From the NCBI GenBank assembly GCA_011523505.1, contig WTGP01000043.1, positions 24,187 through 88,186 of the forward strand: DNA of 64,000 bases, written 5' to 3'. This DNA comes from Gammaproteobacteria bacterium (GTDB lineage: Bacteria; Pseudomonadota; Gammaproteobacteria; Steroidobacterales; Foliamicaceae). Positions 25,554 through 33,262 of this stretch are shown one piece after another (positions within the stretch are counted from its first letter, which is position 1; each line of letters starts with the position of its first letter). The notes under the pieces are model-generated. The model searched no databases and was not told the origin of the DNA. It was given only the letters and a program-made list of their open reading frames with translations. Made by a program: the position numbers and the translations under genes.

Positions 25554-26168
25554 ATGATCGATACCGCGCGGCGGCGGCCGCTCCTATACGCCATAGCGAT
25601 TTGTGGGCTGGCTCACGCCAGCGTGCATGCGCAGCACGTCCATGGCGTCGTCGAACTTGGCGTTGTACTTGAGGGCAGTACGGTTGCCGTATCGCTGAGT
25701 GCGCCGCTCTCCGATGTCGTCGGCTTTGAACATGCGCCGGAGAGCGATGAACAGCTTGAACGCATTCGGCAGGCTGCGGCGATGCTGTCGAACGCAGACG
25801 CGATGTTCGGACTGGCGGAGTCGGCGAAATGCGAGATTTCGGACATGTCCATTGACGGACCGGCCTACGTCAGACAACATTTCGCTGAAGACGATGCCGG
25901 CTCAGCGGAGAGTGACGACGACCACCGTGATACGCATGATTCGCACGACATGGACTCCGACCACGACGACTCCGAACAACACGCCGAAGTCAATGCGAAT
26001 TACGAATGGGTATGCGCCAATGCATCGGATCTTGATTCCCTCGCGTTGCGTTTCACGGAGAGCTTCGTGGAGGTCGAGACGATCGAGATACAGATTCTCA
26101 CCTCTGCCGGTGCGCATGTGCTGACGGCAGAGGGGCGGGTGGCGTCGGTTTCTCTTTCGCTGCCCTAG
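25554..26168 (+). CDS. DUF2796 (ZrgA-like) periplasmic zinc-binding protein
   Basis: A 204-residue exported protein. After a signal peptide (about 1-26) comes QHVHGVVELGVVLEG and VVGFEHAP, the hallmark N-terminal motifs of DUF2796. Residues 121-143 form a His/Asp-rich loop, and two cysteines (C93 and C153 region) may form a disulfide. The family includes ZrgA of the Vibrio zinc-uptake locus zrgABCDE. It starts 20 bases after the TonB receptor and precedes ABC transporter genes, which fits periplasmic zinc capture and delivery. Confidence 0.86.
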   Translation: MIDTARRRPLLYAIAICGLAHASVHAQHVHGVVELGVVLEGSTVAVSLSAPLSDVVGFEHAPESDEQLERIRQAAAMLSNADAMFGLAESAKCEISDMSIDGPAYVRQHFAEDDAGSAESDDDHRDTHDSHDMDSDHDDSEQHAEVNANYEWVCANASDLDSLALRFTESFVEVETIEIQILTSAGAHVLTAEGRVASVSLSLP

Positions 26169-26174
26169 CGGCTC

Positions 26175-26915
26175 GTGGCAGGAGCCATGGCGGTCACAGC
26201 CGTCGCCTCCGGGGACGCGATAGCGATATCGGGGCTGCGTTTCGGCTACGGCTCGGACGATGACATCCTGGCCATATCCGAACTCAATGTTCGGACTTCG
26301 CAACGGGCATTCGTGTTCGGTCCCAGTGGATGCGGCAAGAGCACTCTTCTTGCCCTGGTCGGGGGCGTACTGGTTGCGCGCGAGGGCGACGTCGCCATCC
26401 TGGGCGAGAATCTCTCCGGGATGAAGAGTGCGGCCCGTGACCGGATTCGTGCGGACCACGTCGGCTTCATCTTTCAGCAATTCAATCTCGTTCCGTACCT
26501 GTCGGTGGTCGAAAACGCATCCCTGCCGTGCCGCTATTCCCGGCGGCGGTTGAAGCGCGCCTGCGACGCCGACGGCTCCGTCGAGGAATCGGCGGCCCGG
26601 CTGCTTTCGGCGCTGGGCATCGGCGAGGAGCTTCGTTCGCGCAGGACGACGGACCTGAGCGTTGGACAGCAGCAGCGCGTCGCCGCGGCACGCGCCCTGA
26701 TCGGCCGGCCCGAACTGGTTATCGCCGACGAGCCCACCTCGTCGCTTGACGCGGACCGTCGCCGCGAGTTCATCAATCTGCTCCTGTCCGAGGCGGGGCG
26801 GGCCGACAGCACCGTCATCTTCGTCAGCCATGACGCTTCGCTCGCGACGCACTTCGACGTTGCGATCGATCTGGGGCTGAGCAATGCCGCGCCGGACCCT
26901 TCCAATGCTGCATAA
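26175..26915 (+). CDS. ABC transporter ATPase (LolD/MacB-type), Zrg-like
   Basis: A 246-residue nucleotide-binding subunit with Walker A GPSGCGKST, Q-loop QQFNLVPYL, signature LSVGQQQRVA, Walker B LVIADEPTSSLD and the switch His in FVSHD. It belongs to the LolD/MacB/FtsE class that works with FtsX-fold permeases. Start is GTG at 26175; ATG at 26187 is an alternative, but its AGGAG is only two bases away. It overlaps the permease gene by 32 bases. With DUF2796 and DUF3299 it resembles the zrg zinc system. Confidence 0.9.
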   Translation: MAGAMAVTAVASGDAIAISGLRFGYGSDDDILAISELNVRTSQRAFVFGPSGCGKSTLLALVGGVLVAREGDVAILGENLSGMKSAARDRIRADHVGFIFQQFNLVPYLSVVENASLPCRYSRRRLKRACDADGSVEESAARLLSALGIGEELRSRRTTDLSVGQQQRVAAARALIGRPELVIADEPTSSLDADRRREFINLLLSEAGRADSTVIFVSHDASLATHFDVAIDLGLSNAAPDPSNAA

Positions 26916-28149
26916 CTTCGGCAACGCTGTTTCGCTCGTTTTCAAGAGCCTGCTCAATCGGCGTGCGACGGCCATTCTGACCGTTGCATCGATTGCCGTG
27001 AGTGCCGGCCTGCTGTCCATAGTGGATCGGGTCAGGACGGACACGCAATCCAGCTTCGCCAACACGATCTCCGGCACCGACCTGATCATCGGCGCGCGCA
27101 GCGGCGATCTGAACCTGCTCCTGTACTCGGTTTTTCGTATCGGCAATCCCACGAACAACGTCGCATGGAACAGCTACGAGGAAATCGGGGGCAGACCGGA
27201 GGTGGACTGGACCATTCCGATTTCGTTGGGAGACGCGCACCGGGGCTACCGGGTCCTCGGGACGGACCTCGGCTATTTCGATCATTACCGGTATGCGGAT
27301 CGCCGCTCGCTGGCGTTCCTCAAGGGCGGTCCGTTCACTTCAGCGACCGAGGCGGTGATCGGCGCGGAGGTTGCCGAGCGGCTTGGATACGACATCGGCC
27401 GGCAAATCGTCGTATCCCATGGACTGGCGGACACGAGTTTTCTTACCCACGACGAGGACCCGTTTACGATCACCGGAATACTCGCGCGCACCGGCACGCC
27501 GGTCGATCGGACAGTGCACATCAGCCTGAGCGGGATGGACCTGATCCATTCCACTGGCGGCGCCGATCGCGTAGTGCCGCCCGTCGCCGGTTACGAGCCG
27601 GAGGAAATCACGGCATTCCTGGTCGGGCTCAAATCCAGGACGGCCATATTCGGGCTGCAGCGCTACGTCAACGAATTCGAGGACGAGCCGATGACCGCGG
27701 TCATACCGGGCGTGGCCCTGCAGCAACTCTGGGGCCTGGTCCGCGTTGCCGAATACGCATTGCTGGGCGTGTCGGCGATGGTCGTGCTGGCCAGCGTGCT
27801 CGGGCTGCTCTCGACGCTGCTGGTCAGCCTCAACGAGCGCCGCCGCGAAATGTCCGTCCTGCGTTCCGTCGGCGCCAGGCCCGGTCACATATTTGCATTG
27901 CTGCTTTCGGAGGCGGCAATGCTGGCCTTTCTCGGCGCACTTTCCGGCCTGCTGCTGGTCCAGCTCGGCATCCTGGCGATACGGCAGCTCGCGCTGGCGG
28001 AATTCGGCATTCAACTGAGCGTTCAACTGCGGGCTTTCGATCTCTATGTGCTGGCGGGTATCCTTGTCATCGCGGTCATGGTCAGCATCATTCCGGCCTG
28101 GCGGGCCTACCGGAATTCGCTCGCCGACGGTCTCACGGTACGGCTTTAG
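26884..28149 (+). CDS. ABC transporter permease, FtsX/MacB fold, Zrg-like
   Basis: A 421-residue permease with one N-terminal helix (about 25-48), a large periplasmic domain and three C-terminal helices in an FtsX arrangement (VVLASVLGLLSTLLVSLNERRREMSVLRSVGARPGHI). This topology suits mechanotransmission rather than a classical transport pore. The upstream ATG at 26884 overlaps the ATPase; ATG at 26905 is also possible. Co-occurrence with a DUF2796 periplasmic protein supports a role in zinc delivery or receptor-linked handling. Confidence 0.88.
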   Translation: MPRRTLPMLHNFGNAVSLVFKSLLNRRATAILTVASIAVSAGLLSIVDRVRTDTQSSFANTISGTDLIIGARSGDLNLLLYSVFRIGNPTNNVAWNSYEEIGGRPEVDWTIPISLGDAHRGYRVLGTDLGYFDHYRYADRRSLAFLKGGPFTSATEAVIGAEVAERLGYDIGRQIVVSHGLADTSFLTHDEDPFTITGILARTGTPVDRTVHISLSGMDLIHSTGGADRVVPPVAGYEPEEITAFLVGLKSRTAIFGLQRYVNEFEDEPMTAVIPGVALQQLWGLVRVAEYALLGVSAMVVLASVLGLLSTLLVSLNERRREMSVLRSVGARPGHIFALLLSEAAMLAFLGALSGLLLVQLGILAIRQLALAEFGIQLSVQLRAFDLYVLAGILVIAVMVSIIPAWRAYRNSLADGLTVRL

Positions 28150-28175
28150 CGCCACCGCGCTAAAATGGAGAGAGC

Positions 28176-28664
28176 ATGAGCATTTCGAATCGGGTCATTC
28201 GGCGGGGGATCGCGGTGACGCTGCTTCTCGGCGGAATTGCGATTGCGGACGATGCCCGTGAACTCACCTGGGACGACCTGATTCCTGACGCCGGTGCGAC
28301 CGAGCAGCCGGGCGACAGTTCGTTCGACGATCCGTTTGCGATGCCGACACTGCCTATGGGCGTGGTCGAGGAGCTCGACGGCGTCCTGGTGAAGATTCCC
28401 GGATTCGTCGTGCCGCTGGAGGTTTCCGCCGAGGGCAAGGTGAGCGAGTTCCTGCTGGTGCCTTATTTCGGGGCATGCATTCACTATCCGCCGCCGCCCG
28501 CCAATCAGATTGTCTACATTACGGCGGAAGAACCCATGGATCTCGAGTCCACCTGGGAGCCGATCTGGGCGACGGGCGAACTCAAGACCGAGTTTCGCGA
28601 GTCCGATCTCGCGTACTCGGGATACACGATGGCGGCCCAGGCAATAGAAATATACGAGTACTAG
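28176..28664 (+). CDS. DUF3299 exported protein (Zrg-like)
   Basis: A 162-residue exported protein with a signal peptide (about 1-24) followed by LTWDDLIP, a Pro-rich linker and the conserved core [34 protein letters not shown]. This matches DUF3299, found as a late gene in zrg-type zinc loci. The Cys-His pair (GACIH) could bind a metal. It follows the permease by 26 bases and is probably the last member of this unit; the glyoxalase gene starts 17 bases further. Confidence 0.86.
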   Translation: MSISNRVIRRGIAVTLLLGGIAIADDARELTWDDLIPDAGATEQPGDSSFDDPFAMPTLPMGVVEELDGVLVKIPGFVVPLEVSAEGKVSEFLLVPYFGACIHYPPPPANQIVYITAEEPMDLESTWEPIWATGELKTEFRESDLAYSGYTMAAQAIEIYEY

Positions 28665-28681
28665 TCGACCCGGGAGGGCAT

Positions 28682-29233
28682 ATGTCGAGTCAATCCAGCT
28701 TTCAGGAAGGGCAGGTCGTATCGGTCCCTGAGACAGAGGGCTACGTCATGAACCAGACGATGTTGCGGATCAAGGATCCGCAGCGGTCGCTGGATTTCTA
28801 TTCCCGCGTGCTGGGAATGACGCTGATCAAGGAATTCCGGTTCCCGGAAATGGAGTTCTCGCTGTATTTCATGGGATACGTCACGGAAGACGACGAGCCC
28901 ATTCCCGACGGCGCGGAGGCGCGCGCGGCTTATGCCTTCCGTCAGAAGGCGATGATCGAGCTGACCCACAACTGGGGCACCGAGAGCGACGACGACTTCG
29001 CCGGCTATCACGACGGCAACGCCGATCCCCGGGGCTTCGGCCACATCGGGCTGTCCGTGCCGGATGTCTATGCGGCCTGCAAGCGCTTCGAGGAGTTGGG
29101 CGTCGAGTTCGTCAAGCGCCCGGACGACGGCAAGATGAAAGGCCTGGCCTTCATCAAGGACCCCGACGGCTACTGGATCGAAATCCTCGAGGCCAAGAGT
29201 TGCGGCTCCATGGCCGTCGCCATGACCGGCTGA
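28682..29233 (+). CDS. gloA: Lactoylglutathione lyase (glyoxalase I)
   Basis: A 183-residue enzyme of the long glyoxalase-I type, which isomerises the hemithioacetal of methylglyoxal and glutathione. It shows [23 protein letters not shown], the metal-ligand context [20 protein letters not shown] and GYWIEILE; Gln, Glu, His and Glu ligands are all present. The ATG at 28682 is supported by GGGAGG (28672-28677). It may be co-transcribed with the zinc operon, or separate; some GloA enzymes use Zn2+. It ends one base before the convergent FAD enzyme. Confidence 0.93.
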   Translation: MSSQSSFQEGQVVSVPETEGYVMNQTMLRIKDPQRSLDFYSRVLGMTLIKEFRFPEMEFSLYFMGYVTEDDEPIPDGAEARAAYAFRQKAMIELTHNWGTESDDDFAGYHDGNADPRGFGHIGLSVPDVYAACKRFEELGVEFVKRPDDGKMKGLAFIKDPDGYWIEILEAKSCGSMAVAMTG

Positions 29234-29234
29234 C

Positions 29235-30668
29235 CTAGGCGGGGATTACGCGGCCGGGGTTGAGGATGCCCCGGGAATCGAGGGCCTGCTTCAGGCGTCG
29301 CATCAAGTCCAACTCTTCCGGGCTCCGTGAAAGGTGCAGGTAGTCGCGCTTGAGCACGCCGATGCCGTGCTCCGCCGAAACCGAGCCGTCGTGCGCGCCG
29401 GTGAGCCGGTAGCCGATATCGAAGATGGTCTCCAGATCTCCCTCGCGGCGCGTACTCACGAACAGGTGCAGGTTGTTGTCGCCGATGTGTCCGAACACGA
29501 GATTGATGGCGTCCGGCAGCGCTTCCTTGAGCTCCGTGTCGAACTCATCCAGGAATTCCGCCATCTCGGCGATGTCCATGCTGACGTCCAGGCTGGCGTA
29601 AGGCAACAGGTCGGCGGTGATTTCCGCCACGCCGTCGCGGATGTTCCAGAAAGCCTGCCGGTCCTTTTCCGATTGCGCTATCGCCGCATCATCGATCAGT
29701 CCGGCCTCCAGCGCGCCGGCGAGGACTTCCTCGAAGCGCCGGCTGTCCGTTTCCTGGTCCGAGCCTTCCGCTTCCACCAGCGCGTAAATCGGGTAATCCC
29801 GGTCGAAAGGCGAGCGCAGGCTGTCGCTGTGCCTGATGACGCGGTCGAAGTAAGGCGACCACATGACTTCATAGGCGCTGACCGAGCCGCCGAGTTTGCC
29901 CTGCAGTTCACGCAGCAGTCTGACGGCAGGATCGAACGAGCGCACGGCGCACAGGGCGGTGCAAGTGCTCTCCAGCTTCGGATAGAGACGCAACACCGCG
30001 CGCGTAATGACACCGAGCGTTCCCTCGGTGCCCACGAACAACTGCTTCAGGTCGTACCCGGCATTGTTCTTGAGCATCTTGTTCAACGAGCTGATGATCG
30101 TGCCGTCCGCCAGCACCGCTTCCAGTCCCAGCACCAGGTTGCGGGTCATGCCGAAGCGGATGACCTGGTTGCCGCCGGCATTGGTCGCGATTGCCCCGCC
30201 GATATGGCAGGAACCGCGCGCGCCGAAGTCCAGCGGCAGATGAAACCCCGCATCCCGCGCCGCTTCCTGGATGACCTGCAGCGGGGTTCCCGCCCAGGCG
30301 GTAACGGTCATGGCGGCTGCGTCCAGCTCCTCTATACCGTTGAGCCGCTCGAGTGAAAGCGCCAACTCACCCGCCTGCGGCGTGGCGCCGCCGGCCAGGC
30401 CCGTCATGCCGCCCTGTACGACCACCGGTTGCCCGAGTTCGTGGCAAGTGCTCAGCACACGGGACACTTCCTCCGTGGAGCCGGGCCGCACGACCGCTGA
30501 CGGCCGGAAAGCGTTTTCCGCGGTGAAGTCCACGCTGTAGCGCTCGCCCACGGAGTCGCCGGTCATCAGGGAATGACCCTGCCGGCTGAGAACTGCGATG
30601 GTGTTGTCGGTTAGAGGTACGCTCAAGCCGAGGTTCCGTCGGCGCCGACCGGTTCGGCGGCAACCCAT
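29235..30668 (-). CDS. FAD-linked 2-hydroxyacid dehydrogenase (GlcD/D2HGDH family)
   Basis: Up to 477 residues. FAD-binding PCMH domain elements are clear (AVVRPGSTEEVSRVL, QGGMTGLAGGATP, GGAIATNAGGNQVIRFGM, GTEGTLGVITRAVLRL), and the C-terminal FAD-oxidase domain ends in the typical SAEHGIGVLKRDYL. Enzymes of this family oxidise glycolate, D-lactate or D-2-hydroxyglutarate. The start is uncertain: ATG at 30668 gives a basic extension, while TTG at 30626 fits the family better. Gene is convergent with gloA and divergent from a TonB receptor. Confidence 0.88.
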   Translation of the reverse strand: MGCRRTGRRRRNLGLSVPLTDNTIAVLSRQGHSLMTGDSVGERYSVDFTAENAFRPSAVVRPGSTEEVSRVLSTCHELGQPVVVQGGMTGLAGGATPQAGELALSLERLNGIEELDAAAMTVTAWAGTPLQVIQEAARDAGFHLPLDFGARGSCHIGGAIATNAGGNQVIRFGMTRNLVLGLEAVLADGTIISSLNKMLKNNAGYDLKQLFVGTEGTLGVITRAVLRLYPKLESTCTALCAVRSFDPAVRLLRELQGKLGGSVSAYEVMWSPYFDRVIRHSDSLRSPFDRDYPIYALVEAEGSDQETDSRRFEEVLAGALEAGLIDDAAIAQSEKDRQAFWNIRDGVAEITADLLPYASLDVSMDIAEMAEFLDEFDTELKEALPDAINLVFGHIGDNNLHLFVSTRREGDLETIFDIGYRLTGAHDGSVSAEHGIGVLKRDYLHLSRSPEELDLMRRLKQALDSRGILNPGRVIPA

Positions 30669-30765
30669 TATGGCGCAAGCGGACCTGCGGCGGAATGCGG
30701 CGCGCTTGATTCAGGCCGGGATTTGTGGAGAATCAGTAGTCCGGTCAGTATTGGGGGACGCCAGG

Positions 30766-33036
30766 ATGCTGAAGTTCTCAAGAAACATTGCGTGGCTTGG
30801 ATCAATAGCTGCGATATCAGCTTTTTCCATTTCTCTACTGCCAGCAGGGACGGCGACAGCACAGGAGGCCGCCGCCGGGGAAATCGAAGAGATTGTAGTG
30901 ACCGCGCGGAAACGCGCGGAAAGCCTGCTGGAGATCCCCGAGTCCGTGTCCGTGATCACGGGAGCGGACATCGACCGGCAACAGATCAAGGGCCTCGAGG
31001 ACGTGGGCTTCCAGGTGCCCAATCTGAATCTGTCGATGCGCCTGGACGGCTTTCCCAATGTTTCGGTGCGCGGCCTGGGCGCCTTTGGCAACACCCAGGG
31101 CGTGGGCTTTTATCTCGATGACGTTCAGTTGTTTTCCGACGCCTCGTCGCGTTTCGGCGACCTTGAACGGATCGAGGTGTTGAAAGGGCCGCAGGGCACC
31201 CTCTATGGCGGCAGCAACATCGGCGGCGCGGTCAAGTTCGTCAGCGCGCGCCCGGACACGGAAGAAGCGTTCGGCCGGGTCAAGGGCGTGGTGGGCGACC
31301 AGGGCATCTTCGACGTTGAAGGCAGCCTCAACCTGCCGCTGGGCCAGGGCGACTGGGCCATGCGGGTGTTCGGTTTCTGGGCGACCAACGACGGCTTCCT
31401 GCACAATCCCAACCCGACGCGTCTGAACGGAATCGCCGGCGACAACGACGAGGACATCGGGGCCACGGAAGAGACCGGCGTGCGCGTTTCGCTGGCCGGG
31501 CCGCTGGGCGACAACCTTTCGGCCTATGTTTCGGTGCGCTCCAATGAATACGAGGGACCGAACAACACCTGGATACGCGAACTCGACGAGAGTGACCTTC
31601 AGCACCACAACGAGGTGCCTGCGAGTTTCAACCCGAGGCACGAGCGCAACACGACTTCGGCCATGGTGGAGCTGACCTGGGAAATGGACGGCTACGACAT
31701 CACAACGGTTTCGTCGTGGACCACCACCGAGAGTTTCCGTTTCACGGACCTGGACCAGAAAGAGGAGTACCTGCTTTCGCTGTTCCGGCCCGAAGACATG
31801 GACGTGCTCACCCAGGAAATCCGCTTTACGTCGACGGATGAAGGACCGTTCCAGTGGCTGGCCGGCGTCTACTACTCGCGTTACGACGAGAAGATGGACT
31901 CCGACCTGGTCTGGTACGACACGGTCATCTATTCCGGAGGCGAGATCAGCGGACCTCTGGGCTGCGCCGCGGGGACACCTCAGTGTTCGGGTGTCTGGGC
32001 CGGCGAAACGGTAACGGAGGCCGAAGAGCTGGGCGACGTCGCGTTGACGCCGTTCGAGAAACGGATGCGCGACAAGAGCCATCTCGCCGGGTTCATGAAC
32101 GGGACCTACGACCTGGGTGATTGGGAATTGAGCCTGGGATTGAGGGGCGACCACTGGAACAACGACACCTTGCGCTTTACCGACGGAAATATGGCTGAAG
32201 GTACCGCGAGCGAAACGGAGTTGCTCCCCCGGCTGTCGCTTACTCGCTGGCTGGGCGACGGGTCGATGCTGTACGGCACCTACTCGCGCGGCTATGAGCC
32301 GGGCGGCTTCAATATCATCGAGGATTTGCCCGATCTGACGTCATTTGAATCCGAGGAAGCAGTCAGCTACGAGGTCGGCTGGAAAGGCCGAATGATGGAC
32401 GGCCGTGTGACGGCTTCGCTGGCGGCCTTCTTCATCGACTACGACCGCCGTCAGATCGAGACCCAGGTTCCGTCCGAAGTCGGAATCGTGGAGCTGATCA
32501 ACAACGTCGGCGACTCGAAGCAGTCCGGACTGGAGGCGGATATAAGGGCAGCGCTAAGCGATCGGCTTTCGGTGGCGCTTTCCGCCGGCTGGACCGAAGC
32601 CGAATGGGACAGCGGCACCCGGGTGTTTTCCGGAGACGACTTCAAGGATATCGGCGGCGACACGCCGCCGGTAACGCCGGACTTCAGCTGGAGTCTGGCC
32701 GCGGATTACGTGCAGCCGCTGGCCAACGGCATGAACCTCACCGCCAGCGCGCAGGTCAGCCACAACGGCAAGTACACCGGCCTGCGGCTGTCCGATCCGG
32801 CCGGCGTGACCGTGGTCAATCCCAGCTTCACGCTGGTCAACGCCCAGATTGGAGTCTCCGGAGAAAGATGGGAGCTCGCCTTGAATGTCGAGAACCTCCT
32901 GGACGAGGACTACTACACCGACGTTCAGACCTTCCCGGATTTCTTCTTCCTGGACGGCGACCCGGACTCGATCATAGTGATCGGCACGCTGGGTCAGCCG
33001 CAGTTGGTGACTGCGAGCATCAGCTACTCGTTCTGA
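30766..33036 (+). CDS. TonB-dependent receptor
   Basis: A 756-residue outer-membrane receptor with signal peptide (about 1-33, cut near TATAQ), TonB-box-like region IEEIVVTARKR, plug domain (VSVRGLGAFGNTQGVGFYLDD, RIEVLKGPQGTLYGGSNIGGAV) and a barrel ending in SYSF, as required for BAM recognition. The substrate is unknown; the plug type is common in receptors for organic compounds. The reading frame is open from 30598, but the ATG at 30766, preceded by GGGGGA, gives a normal signal peptide. A strong terminator follows. Confidence 0.92.
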   Translation: MLKFSRNIAWLGSIAAISAFSISLLPAGTATAQEAAAGEIEEIVVTARKRAESLLEIPESVSVITGADIDRQQIKGLEDVGFQVPNLNLSMRLDGFPNVSVRGLGAFGNTQGVGFYLDDVQLFSDASSRFGDLERIEVLKGPQGTLYGGSNIGGAVKFVSARPDTEEAFGRVKGVVGDQGIFDVEGSLNLPLGQGDWAMRVFGFWATNDGFLHNPNPTRLNGIAGDNDEDIGATEETGVRVSLAGPLGDNLSAYVSVRSNEYEGPNNTWIRELDESDLQHHNEVPASFNPRHERNTTSAMVELTWEMDGYDITTVSSWTTTESFRFTDLDQKEEYLLSLFRPEDMDVLTQEIRFTSTDEGPFQWLAGVYYSRYDEKMDSDLVWYDTVIYSGGEISGPLGCAAGTPQCSGVWAGETVTEAEELGDVALTPFEKRMRDKSHLAGFMNGTYDLGDWELSLGLRGDHWNNDTLRFTDGNMAEGTASETELLPRLSLTRWLGDGSMLYGTYSRGYEPGGFNIIEDLPDLTSFESEEAVSYEVGWKGRMMDGRVTASLAAFFIDYDRRQIETQVPSEVGIVELINNVGDSKQSGLEADIRAALSDRLSVALSAGWTEAEWDSGTRVFSGDDFKDIGGDTPPVTPDFSWSLAADYVQPLANGMNLTASAQVSHNGKYTGLRLSDPAGVTVVNPSFTLVNAQIGVSGERWELALNVENLLDEDYYTDVQTFPDFFFLDGDPDSIIVIGTLGQPQLVTASISYSF

Positions 33037-33060
33037 ACGGAAACTGAAACACCGATAGCG

Positions 33061-33090
33061 CGAAAGCCCGGCGACCCCGGGCTTTCGTTT
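33061..33090 (+). terminator. Rho-independent terminator after the TonB receptor
   Basis: A perfect 11-bp stem, 33061-33071 with 33077-33087, closed by a five-base loop (CGACC) and followed by TTT. It begins 25 bases after the receptor stop. Because the stem is symmetric it could function in both directions, but no minus gene ends here. Confidence 0.85.
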
Positions 33091-33114
33091 ATCGGCGCTT
33101 CGGGAAAATTCAGG

Positions 33115-33146
33115 TTGCGAGAGACAAAAAAATGCTGTGCTACACT
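33115..33146 (+). promoter_or_regulatory. Candidate extended -10 promoter for the second TonB receptor
   Basis: TTGCGA (33115-33120) and TACACT (33141-33146) are separated by 20 bases. The -10 is preceded by TG at 33138-33139, making an extended -10 element that tolerates a poor spacer. It lies between a terminator and the receptor gene, giving a leader of about 110 bases. Confidence 0.4.
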
Positions 33147-33236
33147 GATCCGAGCGCAAATTCAGGCATGGGAACGACTACCACACGCCCCGCAGTTGTC
33201 GCTGACAAAAGGGAATTCTTTGGGCGTGCTACCAGT

Positions 33237-33257
33237 CCCTCCCGCTTGATGGGAGGG
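33237..33257 (+). promoter_or_regulatory. Hairpin that covers the ribosome-binding site of the TonB receptor
   Basis: CCCTCCC (33237-33243) pairs perfectly with GGGAGGG (33251-33257) across a 7-base loop. The right arm contains the purine-rich Shine-Dalgarno sequence for the ATG at 33263. In the folded state ribosome access would be blocked, which suggests translational control. Confidence 0.5.
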
Positions 33258-33262
33258 GACAA

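Noticed and set aside
22312..28700. A mobile island carrying the zinc genes
   Set aside because: No integrase, transposase, tRNA junction, direct repeats or clear change in base composition was seen at the borders.
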